Shown: in pieces, positions 42,442-54,630 of the stretch
How positions within the stretch are numbered: the first letter of the stretch is position 1
Layout: the number at the start of each line of letters is the position of its first letter
NCBI GenBank assembly: GCA_003339415.1
Contig: PDHQ01000004.1
Span: 184,207 to 248,206, forward strand
Direction of reading: 5' to 3'
Source of the DNA: Ophiocordyceps camponoti-saundersi (nom. inval.)
Lineage: Eukaryota > Ascomycota > Sordariomycetes > Hypocreales > Ophiocordycipitaceae
Length of the DNA: 64,000 nt
Notes under the pieces: generated by a model
The model's database searches: none
What the model was told of the DNA's origin: nothing
What the model saw: only the letters and a program-made list of their open reading frames with translations
Made by a program: the position numbers and the translations under genes

Positions 42442-44337
42442 TCATGCCGCCAGAGTCGGGGCATGACAGCCATGAAAGCCAACAGCAATGGCAAACTCAG
42501 CCTCAGCTCTGCCCATCTCCAGCATGGAACGAGCATCAAGACACAAAAGATAGGACTTGCCGGCAGCACCGTCAAGCACGACGCTCAAAACCACACCGTC
42601 ATCCTCCTCGGTCGAGTCCGGTCTAGGGATGAAGACGGGTTCGCCGGGGGTGTGGCCCCAGGGACCCGTCCACATGGTAGCCTCGCGCGTATCCAAGTCG
42701 GTCTTGACGATGACGTCCATGAAAGTGCTGAGACCACGGCTGCAGATGCTATAGACGAAACGGTACGGTCGACCGATCCGGCGTGGATCGATGGTCGAGA
42801 GCTCGCCGGAGTGAGGGCTGGGTATGGACAGCATCTCCTGCGCCGACGAATCCCCTACTCCCATCCGGAACCGATAGCGTACCAGACGGTGTCGGGTCGA
42901 GAGATGGCGTCCCTGACGGATGAAGTTGGCCATTGCGTCTTGGCGGTTGAGGATGACGTCGTAGTATAGTCCGAAGAGAATCTCGGTGTTGTCGTAGAGG
43001 ACGAGGTCGAGGATGAGATGGGTGGTGGCTTCTTCCCTGCCCGTCTTCTCATCTTTGATCTGCTCCTCATAGCCGTTGACGGAGTGGAAGAAGAAGGCGG
43101 CCGGGGTAGTAAAGCGAGCCACGAGCCCTTTCCCATGACGCCTATCGATGACGAGCCACTGACAAGGTGTAGACGGATCAAAGGGCTTGATGGCATCCAT
43201 GATATTCCTCTCCCACATAATCTTGAGCCCGTTCCAAGCAAAGTGCGATCCGGGGATGCAAAGCACCACATGATTATCCGTCAGGAAGAAGCTATGCAGA
43301 TAAGCGGCCGGGATATCCGGGGCCGAGACGGTAGCCAAGATGTCGGTCGAGCCGTCGGCCGCGTTGACCCTGAAGACGCGGTAGGTGGCGACGCGGCCGA
43401 AGGAGAGGTTGTAGTTGTACCAGTCGCCCGTTTCCGGATCGCGCTGGGCGTGGGCGCAGGACATGGGCCCGCTGAGGTCCGGGTGAAGACGCTTCTGGTT
43501 GGCGATGCCGACGGGCTCGAGGGTGTCGGGGTCGATTTCCTGCAGGGCGTTGTGATCGGTGCTGATGTGCATGGAGGCGGTGCCGGTTCGAGCCGAGGCC
43601 GGGTTGGGGGTGGTGACGATGGGAGGACCGTCGTCGTCGTCGTCGTCGTCGTGCGACGATGGAGGAGGATGAGGAGGAGAAGAAGAAGAAGAAGGCGAAA
43701 GGCCGGGAAAGTTTCGCAGACAAACGACGTTGTTGTTGATCCTCCTCGACTCAAAGAAGCTCATAAACTTGGCGAATATACCGACGCAGGGATCGGCCCG
43801 CTGACCGAACGAGGTGCTAGATCGCCATCCCAGACGACGGATATGGTCGACATGTTCATCGGACTGACGACGAGAAGAGTAGATGACGGAGACGAGGAGG
43901 TCATCTCCATCGTCATCGTCATCGTCATTCTCATCTTCATTCTCATCACTCTCATGACGACGACCAACGACAATGTCAAACCGATGCGTATGCGCAAACC
44001 CGTCAAACCAATGCGCAACCCTATGCGTCCCAAGCCTCGTCCCCTCAACCGAGCTCTGACCGGGACCAGTGCGATACAAAGAGCCAGCGGTCCACGAAGG
44101 GATCTCACCTCTGATCCTCAGCCGGATCGGCCCACGATGCTCCTGCAGGTTCTCGAACCCGGCTCTGTTGGGCCATTCTCTCCACGATCCTTGTTCTAGT
44201 CGGGTTAGTATCGCGGCCGAGTCGGTGGCTTCGTCCTGGGCCGTTCGTCGCCTAACGCCTCCTGTTCCTCCTCCTACTTCTGCTTCTCCTCCTCCTCCTC
44301 CACCACCACCACCACCACCCCCTCCCGCCGCGTCCAT
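42442..44337 (-). CDS. carotenoid cleavage dioxygenase (RPE65/BCMO family)
   Basis: Non-haem Fe(II) oxygenase that cleaves carotenoids, apocarotenoids or stilbenes; the substrate is not predictable. Single exon, 631 residues. The four iron-binding histidines are visible: SCAHAQRD (His296), YLHSFF (His348), FFFHSVNGYE (His418) and GFHG (His622). The N-terminal consensus GSLYRTGPG and the block HWFDGFAHTHRF are present. Unusual features are a poly-Gly run at residues 5-17 coded by CCA/CCT-rich DNA, an acidic insertion (about 131-146) and a Ser/Pro/Asp insertion (about 212-238) in surface loops. No carotenoid synthesis gene is in the window. Confidence 0.93.
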   Translation of the reverse strand: MDAAGGGGGGGGGGGGGEAEVGGGTGGVRRRTAQDEATDSAAILTRLEQGSWREWPNRAGFENLQEHRGPIRLRIRGEIPSWTAGSLYRTGPGQSSVEGTRLGTHRVAHWFDGFAHTHRFDIVVGRRHESDENEDENDDDDDDGDDLLVSVIYSSRRQSDEHVDHIRRLGWRSSTSFGQRADPCVGIFAKFMSFFESRRINNNVVCLRNFPGLSPSSSSSPPHPPPSSHDDDDDDDGPPIVTTPNPASARTGTASMHISTDHNALQEIDPDTLEPVGIANQKRLHPDLSGPMSCAHAQRDPETGDWYNYNLSFGRVATYRVFRVNAADGSTDILATVSAPDIPAAYLHSFFLTDNHVVLCIPGSHFAWNGLKIMWERNIMDAIKPFDPSTPCQWLVIDRRHGKGLVARFTTPAAFFFHSVNGYEEQIKDEKTGREEATTHLILDLVLYDNTEILFGLYYDVILNRQDAMANFIRQGRHLSTRHRLVRYRFRMGVGDSSAQEMLSIPSPHSGELSTIDPRRIGRPYRFVYSICSRGLSTFMDVIVKTDLDTREATMWTGPWGHTPGEPVFIPRPDSTEEDDGVVLSVVLDGAAGKSYLLCLDARSMLEMGRAEAEFAIAVGFHGCHAPTLAA

Positions 44338-44682
44338 TCAAAGAGTTGAATACTTAGAGTTAATGTCGTGTTTGTTTTTTTGTTCCTTATCGCGGGATAA
44401 AGAGGGTAGAGGGAAAGAGAGAGAAGAGTGCTTGATGATGATTTTATGGCGTGTGTCTGCTGAGGATGGTGTGTGTGTGTGAGAGAGAGGGACGTATGTA
44501 TGTACGTAGGCAGACCGTTTTGTGATACTCGAGAAACTGAGATGAAAGAGAAGAAAAGCAAAAAAAAAAAATGAGCCACCAGAGAGGGAAAACGGCCGAC
44601 GATTTATAGAGGTCTATAGCTTATATCCGTACAAACGCCCAGCTGCCCAACAGCTGCAACCACTCGCTCTGCTAGTTCACAG

Positions 44683-44753
44683 CCTACCTACCTACCTCTT
44701 ACCGACCTACATTCTCTACCTACCTACCTACCTACCTACCTACCTACTACCTC
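44683..44753. repeat. (CTAC)n tetranucleotide repeat
   Basis: Two runs of CTAC units separated by a few bases, the second at about 44718-44746; the strongest copy of a motif scattered through the window. Confidence 0.85.
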
Positions 44754-45267
44754 CCTATAAAGGCGTCACACAAAGAAAGACAAGACAAATAACTCGTATA
44801 GTAGGAAGGTGGCAGCAAATAGCAATAAATACCCTTTCCCATCTCAACAAGACTCACCTCTACCGCATACGATAAAATGACAACAAATCCCATCTAGTAA
44901 ACAGAACACACGAAAACACTGAAAACATCATCAAGAGAACTCACACAAATAAAAAGAGAAACACGCACTATAAACAGGCGAATATATTCTTCCAAAACAC
45001 AGCCTCGTCGCCTCCCCGGCCCATGACGGGCAGGTGGTCGTCGCCGGGGAGGGGGAACCCAAAAAAAAAAAAAAAGTCAACACACCCAACCCCCGGTTCC
45101 CGGTGCGACCCCAAACTAGACCGTGACGCCGCCTCCGATCTTTAGCGAGAAGAAAGAGAAAGAAAAAAAAGGAAAGAGGGAGAAAAAGGTGCGGGTGTGC
45201 GTTGGCCTGGTTCCGTCGGCGAGTTGTGACGGTAGGTTGGTAGAGAGGCATCTCGCTTGTCGGCAGC

Positions 45268-45286
45268 GAGGAGAGAGAGAGGGAGG

Positions 45287-45328
<42 letters not shown>
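45268..45328. repeat. (GA)n / GAGG microsatellite
   Basis: GA-rich tract ending in about 18 uninterrupted GA units, read directly. A second GA run lies at about 46020-46050. Confidence 0.9.
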
Positions 45329-45334
<6 letters not shown>

Positions 45335-46017
45335 AGGGGGGGACTAATAATACATCGTCTTCTTATGTACATCTTCTCTATCCCGTCTCTTCTTCTCTAC
45401 TGGTCCATCTCCTTCTCTTGATAGTTTCCATGCCTTTCCCTGACCCGGATTTATACGAATCGAAATCACCACAGAGAGATACCCACGTGGTTGTTACATA
45501 CAACGTCGGACCGGATGCCCTCCCTTCGTATTGAAGTAGACCGTAGAACACATCACATCACATCAAACCACATCACACATCATACACACATACATACATA
45601 CATACATACATCCACACATACATCCACACATACCCCATGGAAGAACAACATGTCATCTTCCCATCTTCCACGTCATCATCGCCTGCTGTGCTGCCTCTAA
45701 GCCAGGGAAAGGAAACGAAGAAAGAAAAAATAGGGAAGAAGAAGAGGAGAAAAGACGACGTGACACTGCTCATATGCGCCTTCGCCCAACCACTCTGTCG
45801 CTATATCATGGAGATGACTTGTCAAAAGAAGATGCCCCCTTTTCATATAAAGAAAAGCAGGCAACACAAGACAAAATAAAATGTCAAAGAAACAAATAAT
45901 ATAAACAACAAAGACCAGTCAACAGAACAAAGGCAAAGAAAATCTCCGGCAACGCACCTTGCCGTCGGGTGCCACCAATGACCGGAGCCTTTCCCTGTCG
46001 GCGGCCGGCTGCAGAGG

Positions 46018-46052
<35 letters not shown>

Positions 46053-46065
46053 AAAGTTGCCCATC

Positions 46066-47010
46066 TCAGCCCCCACCAAAAAACTCGTCAACGGCAGCAA
46101 CAACACTCTTCCTCGTCTGAGCCAGGTCCGCCACATCCAGCCCGCCGCCCGCCCCCTCCTCGTTCCGGACGGGAAGCTCGCTCACGCGTCCGGCCACCCT
46201 GGCCAGCAAGAGGCGCATCTTCTCCAGCTCGCTCTCCACGGGCCCGTTCCGCGTCACCAGGTTTTCCTGCACGCGCGACGACGACGAGACGAGGGGGTCG
46301 ACCGTTTGCTTGAGGCGGCGTAGCCTCTCGACCCGTTGCCTTTTCCGTCGTCGCTCCTGGTTGAGCTGCACCAGGCGGGAGACGGTGTCGGCGTAGCGAG
46401 TGGCTTCGAGGGGATGATCACTGACGTGTCTTTGGACGGGCCATGTAGGGGGCAACTTTTCGATTGTGTCGTCGTCGACTGTTTGTTGTTTTTTTGCCAA
46501 GGGAGGGGGGTGAAAGCGGAAAGCGAAAGAAGCGAAGCGTCATCAGTTTCTCATCTTTGTTTCAGGATGCCCCAAAAATAGACCCTTCCCCATCTCTCTC
46601 TCTCTCTCTCTCTCTTCCTCTCTCTCCCAAAGAAAGAAAGCGTAAAGAAAGAGGAAGGGGAGGAAAAAAAAAACTCTCATACCGAGATCCAACTCCCTTC
46701 CCACCGCCAAGGCATCGACCTCACCCTGAGCGGCTACCCTGCGCTCGGCCTCCCGCGCATAGACGTCGCTAATCTGATCGGCTACGTGACGGCTCGCCTG
46801 CGGAGCGTAGACGCGTCGGCAGTGCTGCTGGATGGCCTGTCCGAGCGCAATCAGTGCTTCGTCGACGGCCCGCGCCGGTAGAGGCTGGTCCGCTGCTTCG
46901 TTGGCCGCCTGCCACGACCGAGACGGCGCCGGCGGTCGTGAGAGGGCGCTGGTTTGAGAGGAGAGGAAGCCGAGCTTGAGCGACGAGACGGTTGGCGGCG
47001 CAGTGGCCAT
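46066..47010 (-). CDS. kinetochore Sim4-complex subunit Fta4-like
   Basis: Resembles the fungal Fta4 / CENP-U-type subunit of the inner kinetochore Sim4 (CCAN) complex. Exons 47010-46683 and 46478-46066; the 204-bp intron 46682-46479 (GTATGA...ACAG) is long for the window. Product 246 residues. The N-terminal part has the block HCRRVYAPQASRHVADQI and the ending GRELDLV; the second exon starts DDDTIEKLPPTWP and continues with a basic coiled coil (QERRRKRQRVERLRRLK) and VQENLVTRNGPVESELEKM. The identification rests on these blocks remembered from filamentous fungal orthologues; the alternative is an unrelated small coiled-coil protein. Confidence 0.75.
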
Positions 47011-48150
47011 GGCGAGGATATTTTTCCTTTATTCGTCGATAACGTTGGAGACGAGAGGGTGAGAGCTTCTTCTTGGAGATTGGAGGAGAGAACAGGAGAG
47101 AAGAGGCTCGTTCTCGGACCGGAATCCTATTGCTCCGGGAGGCACGGTTTTGGAGGAGGAGTGAACACTCAGGAGCGCGGACCCTGTTTTCATCGACCTA
47201 CCCTATAGACAAAATTTGAACTGCGAGAACCGTCATCTTCACCATTTCCATGTTATCATACCGGTCAAGGCATAGGCAGCATCCCCCGCGAGGGTGCATA
47301 TTCTTTTGGCGCACCGGTCCTACTCCTACTAGGTAGTGACCCGTTGCCTTCAACACAACACTGTTTTTACTGAAACCCCCCCCAGTCTCGGTGACAGACG
47401 ACCCTATATCCGTATGTAGACTCTTTCCAACTAAGGGCCATCCTCTATCCCCCTCCCCGGTATTTCACGGCCTATGCCACGCTATATAGCAATGCCGGCC
47501 TATAATTAGGAAACACGGCGCGGGTCGCCGATCAAGATTCCAATCCCGCATGACCGTAGACGTCACGAGCCATATCGGATCCATGCGGCGCTCAGTCTCT
47601 CAACCTCATTGACATTTGTAGGTTGGAAAGGAAAACAAGGGGACTGTTTTGAAAAGGGGGAAGAAGAATAATAATCGCATAACCTCCGTCTATTTTGGTG
47701 TTAGAAGCCCAGCTGTGGGCTTTCCTCTAACAACCGTGTCTGTTCTATTCCAAAAAAAAAAAGATCAAAAAAGAATTGCTTCTGCCAAGTTTTTCCTTCT
47801 TCCAGATATTGTTTCCATGCACCGCAACTCCGCTCTTGTTCTACACGTCTCTTGACATACCCTCTTAAAACCGGGATGGAGTGGAAAACCATGACAAAAA
47901 AAAACAAAGAACGAGAAAGGATAAAAAACCGCTGTGTGAAAGGGGAAAAAAAAGTGGAAGAGAAAAGATGAGGCAAAATGGGGGGAGAAAAAATCGTCTA
48001 ACCCGTGAGATGTTGGTACAGTTCTAAGCCCGCTCATCTGTGAAGAGAGAGGGGGAGAGAGACAGATAGGAAAAGAGAGAGAAGAGAGGAGAGAGAGAAA
48101 AATGGCGGAGGAGAGGGGAAAGGGGTTAAAAAGGGGGAGGGAGGAGGGCC
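47011..48150. other. intergenic
   Basis: 1.1 kb: the FTA4-like promoter side, then A- and G-rich low-complexity DNA toward the bZIP 3' end (about 47890-48150). Open frames at 47701-48226 are shadows of A/T-rich tracts; no gene is supported. Confidence 0.55.
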
Positions 48151-49094
48151 TCATCGGGACATGCAGGCGGTGGGCGACGGAGAGGCTCCCGAGTCGTAAT
48201 ACATGGGCTGTTGATACATGTTCCATCGCGGCTGATGCTGCTGCTGCTGCTGATGCTGATGCTGATGGGGCGAATGAGCATGATGCTGAGGCAGGTAGGC
48301 CTGCGAAGCCGTCGTCATGGGCTGCATGTCGTCAAACTCCATCTTGGGATCCTTGGGCTGGCTCATGAGAGAGGCCGGCATGCTGGTGGGGATGTAGCCG
48401 GTGCCGGCGCCGTAGTCGTCGTTGACGGACGAGCACGGACTCGGAACGCTGGACGGGATGGTGGCGCTGGTGAGGCCCGACGCCCACGAGTCGCAGCTCT
48501 TGGGCAGCGACACGTACGGCTGGGGCTGAGGCTGCTGCGGCTGCTGCTGGTGGCCGTAGTCGGGTAGGGGGCCGTAGTCCGGGCCGGAGGGGATGGGGGA
48601 CATTTGCGGGCTGGGTATGCTGGCGACGCTGAGGTTATCGTCGTATACTTGATTCCCGTTGGTTAGCGAACGAGATTTGTACATAGATATGGAGATGTAT
48701 ATCGTCTTTTCTTACCCGAAGGACCCGAGTAGGGCGTCGGAGTCATCGACTGTCCCAGGTTATCCTTGAGCCGACGAAGCTCATCCTCGAGAGCACGGTT
48801 GCGACGGAGCAGGTCCTGAACCGTCTTGTCGCGGCTCTGGCTGCTGCGGTACTCGTCCAGCTCGCGTTCCAGTCTCTCGATGTGTTCCTTGGTACGGGCG
48901 CGGATTGCGCGCTGGGCCTCTCGGTCGTTGGCTCTCTTGCGCGCGAGCTGAGAAGGGGTCAGGGTCGAGACGCTGCGGGTGCCTGTGAGGAGTGTATGTA
49001 AGTATAAGGAGTGAGATGGGGAGGGGAAAGAAAAAGAAGACTGACCCTTTCTCTTGGAAGGCTTGGCCGGCTCTACGGAAAAGGAGCGCGTCAT
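48151..49094 (-). CDS. bZIP transcription factor
   Basis: Nuclear basic leucine-zipper regulator. Exons 49094-49046, 48982-48716 and 48647-48151; introns 63 and 68 bp. The second intron has a clear CTAAC branch site 14 nt before its AG. Product 270 residues. The basic region reads RKRANDREAQRAIRARTKEHI, a type seen in the fungal bZIP family with a REAQRAIR core, followed by a leucine zipper (LERELDEY...LRRNRALEDELRRL). The C-terminal half is low-complexity: Pro/Gln/His-rich with HQHQHQQQQQHQ, typical of activation domains. The target genes are unknown. The upstream 5 kb is gene-free and extremely low in complexity, so its promoter lies in unusual DNA. Confidence 0.88.
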
Positions 49095-52000
49095 GATGGG
49101 CGGCGGGTGAGGAGGTAGGAGAGGGCGTGATCGTATGTATGTGTGTGTGTATGTGTGAGTGAGAGTGTATGGTTGTGTGTGTGAGTGAGATGAGAGAAAG
49201 GTATGTATGTATGTAGAGTGCCGGATGGATCAAGAGTCGTCGATTTTGACTCGAGATGAATATGAGGGGGAGGAAGAAGATCTTTTTTATCTTCTTTCCT
49301 TGTTTCTGTCCCTTACTCGTCGTTCTTTTTCTTCCCCAGCTTCACACTCCAAGCACAGCCTCAAACGCAGTGACGACTTGTCTCCCCTCCCCCAAAGAAA
49401 GAGTGACGGGCAACAGATGGAACTTCGAATGTATAAGACGGATACTCAAAAAAAAAGGAGGCTGAAAAAGAAGTTGACGAGGTGAAGATCGTCTTCGATA
49501 AGTGGGAAGAGAGAGAAAAAAAAAAGGGGGGAGAAGAATGAAGAAAAAGAATAAAAAAAAACCTAGAGGAGAAAAAAGAAGCAAGGAAGAAGAAAAAGAA
49601 GAAGTAAAAAAAAAAATACTCCAGAGGGCGAAAATGAGTGGTGGGTTATGAGGAAGAGAAAGTGGACGGAAAGGGGGGGGGGGGGGGGAACGGGGGGGGG
49701 AGGAGGAGAGTGGAAGAGGAGGAGGAGGAGGAGGAAAGAGGAGGTTAAAAAAGATGGACGGAGGAGTGGAGCGAAGGGGATCCTCACGATTGTATTTAAA
49801 TGCAGAGACTGGAGGCATCGCAACAGATCGGATTTCAGGAGAGAGAGAAGATGAAAAGAGACGATGGGAAGCAGTCGGTTTAGTCCCAAGGGTTAGGGGT
49901 GGTGGGAGAGAAAGGGACGAAGTCCACTATTCTGGAGACGATCAATCAACCAACCCCCCTCCCCCCTTCTCTCTTCCTGCTCTCTCCCCATGTATCCGAC
50001 ACGACCAGTTTTTTTTTTTTTTCAGCAGTCTCTTCTTTTGTTACTCTCCTGGCCCTATGCCGTTTTTCGTCTACGCTGGCTACTCTTACTATGATGAAGA
50101 GACAGCTGGTGCCGGGAAGGAAAAGGAGGGGGGGGAGGGGGTATCCATCTCTTGTCTCTTCTTTTTTTTTTTTCCTCCTTTCCTTGTCTAGATTTCATCT
50201 ATCGTGTGTGAGTGTGAGTGTGAGTGGAGATGGTTGGAGAGAGAGGGTGTGTGTGTGTGGGTGAGGGTGAGGGTGTGTGAGAGGGGAAGAAGGAAACCGA
50301 GACAAGGGGGTGGTGGTTGTGGTGGTGAGAAAGAGAATGTGTGTGTGTGAGAAAGAGAGAGAGAGAGAGAAAGAGGGAAGAAAAAAAAGGCCGAAAACGG
50401 TTAAAGAAAAACTAGATGGAGATGGAGACGGAGATGGAGACGAGACGATGTGTAGTCTTTTCCCCTCTTCTCTTCCAAGCCATGGCCATGGAACGAAGTA
50501 AAAGACGAAGAAAAAAGAAGAAGAAGAAGAAGGAGAAGAGACTAGGAGGGGGGGGGAAAGGAGGAAGGGGGAGGAGGAGATGGAGGAGAACAATTCTTCA
50601 ACAAGTGAGGTGATGATGATGCAAGTGACATTTGCCGACATTACCCTACCCAGCTCTCACATAGCGCAAACACGTGCCGGGTAAAAAGGCGGCGGCGGGA
50701 CACGCACACACGCACGCACACACACACACACACGCGCTGCACACGTGGCAGGGTCGTACCGGGGCAAGGGGGGGGAGGGAGGTTTACCGATCCGATAGAG
50801 CCCAGTTTTTTTTTTTTTTTCCTTCTTCTTCTTCTTCTTCTTCCCCTGTTTTTCTTGTTCATCATCTTCTGCTTTTGCTGTTCTTATTCATGCTGATAAA
50901 CATTGATGCTCGTCTCGTATGTACATGTATACATGCATAGGTTTGTACATAGGTACATAGAGCGTGAGCAGGGTGGGAGGAAAGAGAAAAAAAAAGAGGG
51001 TAAAGAATAGCATTCTCTCTCTCTCTCTCTCTCCCACCCTCTCTGTCCCTTTCCATGTAAACGCAGGTAGAAGAAAGCAGTTTAGCCTCTCACACTCACT
51101 CACTCACTCTAAGAAAATCTTCAACTTCAACTCAAATTTTAAAAAATAACCAACCAAAAAAAAAGAAGAGGAAGAAATACATAGAAGAAAAAAAAGGGGG
51201 TTAGACTGTAAAACTAGCCTTACCATCATACCCTCAACCTGTCACCGGCCCGCCCGAAACCCAACCTACTTAAGCAGCGCGACTCGGTCACAACCCGCTT
51301 CCGTCCACCGGCGCTCTACCTTCCCGCCCGGCGCGCACCTACCCTTTTTTTTTTTTTTTTCCTTTTTAAACCTCGGTGATCTATCCATCTTACGGCAACC
51401 TAATCCGTGAATGTGATGTACATCATACAAGCATACTAAGAAATTTTTTTTCACGACACGAAAGATTTAGAAACGCACCAGTTCCTCCCTCGAGTTTTAA
51501 ACACATAAAAAAAAATCATGTATAAATTCTGCCTTGGTCTAATCCCGGAAGAGGAAGGGGGGGGGGCGGAGTGAAAGATGAGGAGGGGGGGGGGGGGCAA
51601 GAGATGAAGAGATTCAAAGATGCAAAGAGAGGAAGAGACTAAAAAAGGTTCGAGACCAGAATCTAGAGAGACCAAGGATGCCCAACGGCGGCGGCGCTTC
51701 CGTCGTCTTGTCAGCCCTGCGCTAGAGATGGGAAAGGGTATCGCGGTAGGTAGGTACCTAGGTAAGCCAAGGCAGATATCTGGATGATGGATTACTCTGT
51801 TCTCAGGTCCGTAGTCATCATCATCTTTTTCTCCTTCTCCTTCTTCTTGAATGACATCATCCTACCCGTTGCATACTACGTAGTATCCGGAGACGGTATG
51901 CCTCACCGCCGTCACCGGTAGGCTGTAGCTCTATTTCGTTCATCATACGAAGACACACTCTCAGTACCTATCTTCTCACATGACCAGTAACCACACTTCA

Positions 52001-54254
52001 ACACACGAGACTACCCTACACTGATTCCCACACCACCTGCATCACACTCACATCACATGATCAAATCATCGTCTTCATACCAGTTCGCTCGTTTATCGAA
52101 AGCCATCCGTCAACAGGGATGACCCCAGCTACCGACCTAGCCAGCATCCCAAGACACCAGCCAGTCCTAGCAGAAAGAAGAAAAAAAATTCTTCAACAAT
52201 CAAATTGTCTCTTTTATCTCACTGGGGAAAGAAAAAAAAAGGCACAAGTACGGATAACGCTAACAGATTTATGAAACCAGCTGCACCATATCATATCCAT
52301 CCTCATACCAACTAACACAACAGGGGAAAGGAAAGAAAAAAAGAAGACCTCCTGATTTCATAGGATGGAGTGTGGGTATCTACAGTATGTAGATGATTGT
52401 GAAGCAGGTCATCTTCTATATCACATCGTATGTCGTAACACGTGTATGTATAATATAGGAGGGGGCATACGAATAGCAGACATGAGCATTAAACAGCACA
52501 TCACCAAGCCAAAACTTGATTTCCCAGCACATCATCAACCATCCAAAAACGCATTACAATCCCCCTCAATCCTCCATTCCAAGCGTTCCCCCCAGATTTC
52601 ACTCCGTTTCCTTTTTCCCCCCCTTTTTCTTTCCTCCTCTTTTCTTTCCCCAGCGCTAATGAATATCCTGCCGTAAGTACATAAGATGGAGGAGGAGCAA
52701 AAAAAAGGGACGAATAGGGAAAAAGAAGATCAAAAAGAGAGAGAGAGACCCTTATCTCACCATCGCCGATCAAAAAAGAGGTCGAAACACAAGCGAGACG
52801 TGACTCTTCATCATCCACACACCCCCCCCTTTTTCCCCAACTATCACCATCCTAGCCCTTTTTTTCCCGTTTCTCCATCTTCCTTCCTCACATTGTACCT
52901 AATCTTCAATCTTCCACGCCCAAAAAAAAAAAAAGCTGATGCCAAGAATTCCAAGGGGTGAAGGAAAGGAAGAAAGAGGCAAGATTATTGTTTTTTTTTT
53001 CTCAGCATCGCTTGTGAAAGAGAATGGAAGTTAGTTGCCAAGACGGGGGCGCCTGACATGGGCTTGAGACTGCGCCTCCTAGTAGGTGAAAAGCGTGCGA
53101 CTATCCGCACACCTTCTAGATATGGATGTGCAGATAGATGGGGTTGATATGGCTGGCTTCTTGCATCTGCCGGATGCGAGTGCCGTCGATATCAGGAGAA
53201 TAGGTATGGAATATCTGTAAATGATTGCTGTAAAGTAGATCGGATGCTTAGACGACGGCAGACGACATCCCACTCCGTCCTCCTCGACATCCGTCGGGAG
53301 CTCGTCTTCAACGTAGCATCCGTAGTCTTTCACCATCTCCCCTGTTCTCCCCCTCCCATTCCTCTTCTTCATCTTGCCCCTTCACCTTCGTCCACTGCAA
53401 GCGTCATCATCGCCGTCTTAATCATCTTCTTCATCGTCTCCACCACCTCCTCCCCATCCCTCAACCCCATCTCTCCTCATCCCCCTACCCACCTATACAC
53501 ACACACACATGCCTAGTACCTAGGTAGGTACCCAGTAGGTAGTCCTCGCCGTCAGTCCACGTCCACTTCCAACCTACCTCATCACCTCTCTCCCCCCCCC
53601 CCAAGTATGTGAGTACTATGTCAAGCTGACCATCAGGTCCGACCTTATGTACCCATGCAGCCCGTCACAGGCTCACAGCTCACACCACCCCCCCCTCCCG
53701 AACGTGAAACCGACAGAGAACCCCTCCCCTCTTACATGGGTGGCCTCCCTCCACCCCTTCCCTTACCTTCCCCCCCGATTCTCCTTCTAGAAGCACCTTG
53801 TTTTCATCATCTTCATAACCCTCGTCATCTGCCCTTCCTCCTCACCTTCCTGTTCATCATCTTCTTCTTCTGTCATCGCGAGACACCCGCTTCGGCTGCC
53901 CTGTCTCATGTGCTCTGAAATCCTAGCCCGGCGTAGCCAGCCAGCCCTAGCCTACCTACCCAACTACCCAACCGTTTCGTCTTCTTTGGCCCTCTAGCGA
54001 CGACAGCCTCGTTTGCCGATAGCCGTCCACCTTTCTTCCCCCCCCCCACCCCCCCTCCCCCCCCCCCCGGTCCTCGTCTTTGAAGCATACCACGCCGCCC
54101 GAGGGGGTCCGGCAAATTTTCTTCGAAAGAGGGGGGGGGGGGGGGGGGGGGGGGGAAGGGGGGGGGGGGGGCGCCCGGGGGGGGGGGGGAAAGCGAAGCG
54201 AACACCCGAGGGGTGGAGCAGCCACCCCTGCTTCTCGTTTTTTTNNNNNNNNNN

Positions 54255-54285
<31 letters not shown>

Positions 54286-54338
54286 TTCGTTTTTTTTGGG
54301 GCTACCCCCGCCCGCGGGGGGGGCGGGGAAATTTTTTT

Positions 54339-54369
<31 letters not shown>

Positions 54370-54630
54370 AGAAAAGGGAGGAGGGGTGTTCCCGGGCCGG
54401 AAGGCTGACCGTGTCGTGAACCCGTGGCGCTGTCGGAAACCGTCATCGTCTCTTTTTCTCTTTGGGAAGGGAGCTCCGTCGTCTCGTCCTCTTGTAGAAG
54501 CTCCTCCCCCCGGTCTCGTCCCAGGCTGTGTCAAAAGGTCAGGCAGAAGCACTCCGTCGTCGCAGACGTAACCTGCTTGCGTCTTTTCCCTTTTCATTCG
54601 TCTCGTCACCGTCCGCTCTCGGTAACCGTT
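49095..54630. other. 5.5-kb gene-free low-complexity region
   Basis: The longest gene-free stretch. 49.1-51.1 kb is dominated by GT/GA/A/G-rich runs on one strand (GTGTGTGAGTGAG, AAAAAGAAGAAG, GGGGGGGG). 51.1-53.9 kb is C/T/A-rich with poly-A or poly-T runs of 10-15 nt, ACGTAGTA words and CTAGGTAGGTA. 53.9-54.4 kb is the broken assembly join. No open frame has a recognisable domain or convincing splice structure, and no tRNA was seen. It may include the bZIP promoter and long untranslated regions. Confidence 0.6.
54040..54372. other. assembly gap flanked by homopolymer artefacts
   Basis: Ten N at 54245-54254 are flanked by poly-C (54255-54284) and several long poly-G blocks (54131-54190 and 54341-54369). 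The pattern suggests failed read-through of GC homopolymer; the true length is unknown. Any translation here (poly-Pro/Gly) should be ignored. Confidence 0.9.

Larger units (their letters stand above)
44338..46065. other. intergenic, microsatellite-rich
   Basis: 1.7 kb without a supported gene between two minus-strand genes. It holds a GT-rich run near 44470, dense CTACC repeats, poly-A at about 45061-45075, a GA run and CATACATACATA near 45585-45612. Repeat-driven open frames here were ignored. Confidence 0.6.

Noticed and set aside
54080..54609. Poly-Pro/poly-Gly frames across the N gap
   Set aside because: They are translations of homopolymer assembly artefact.
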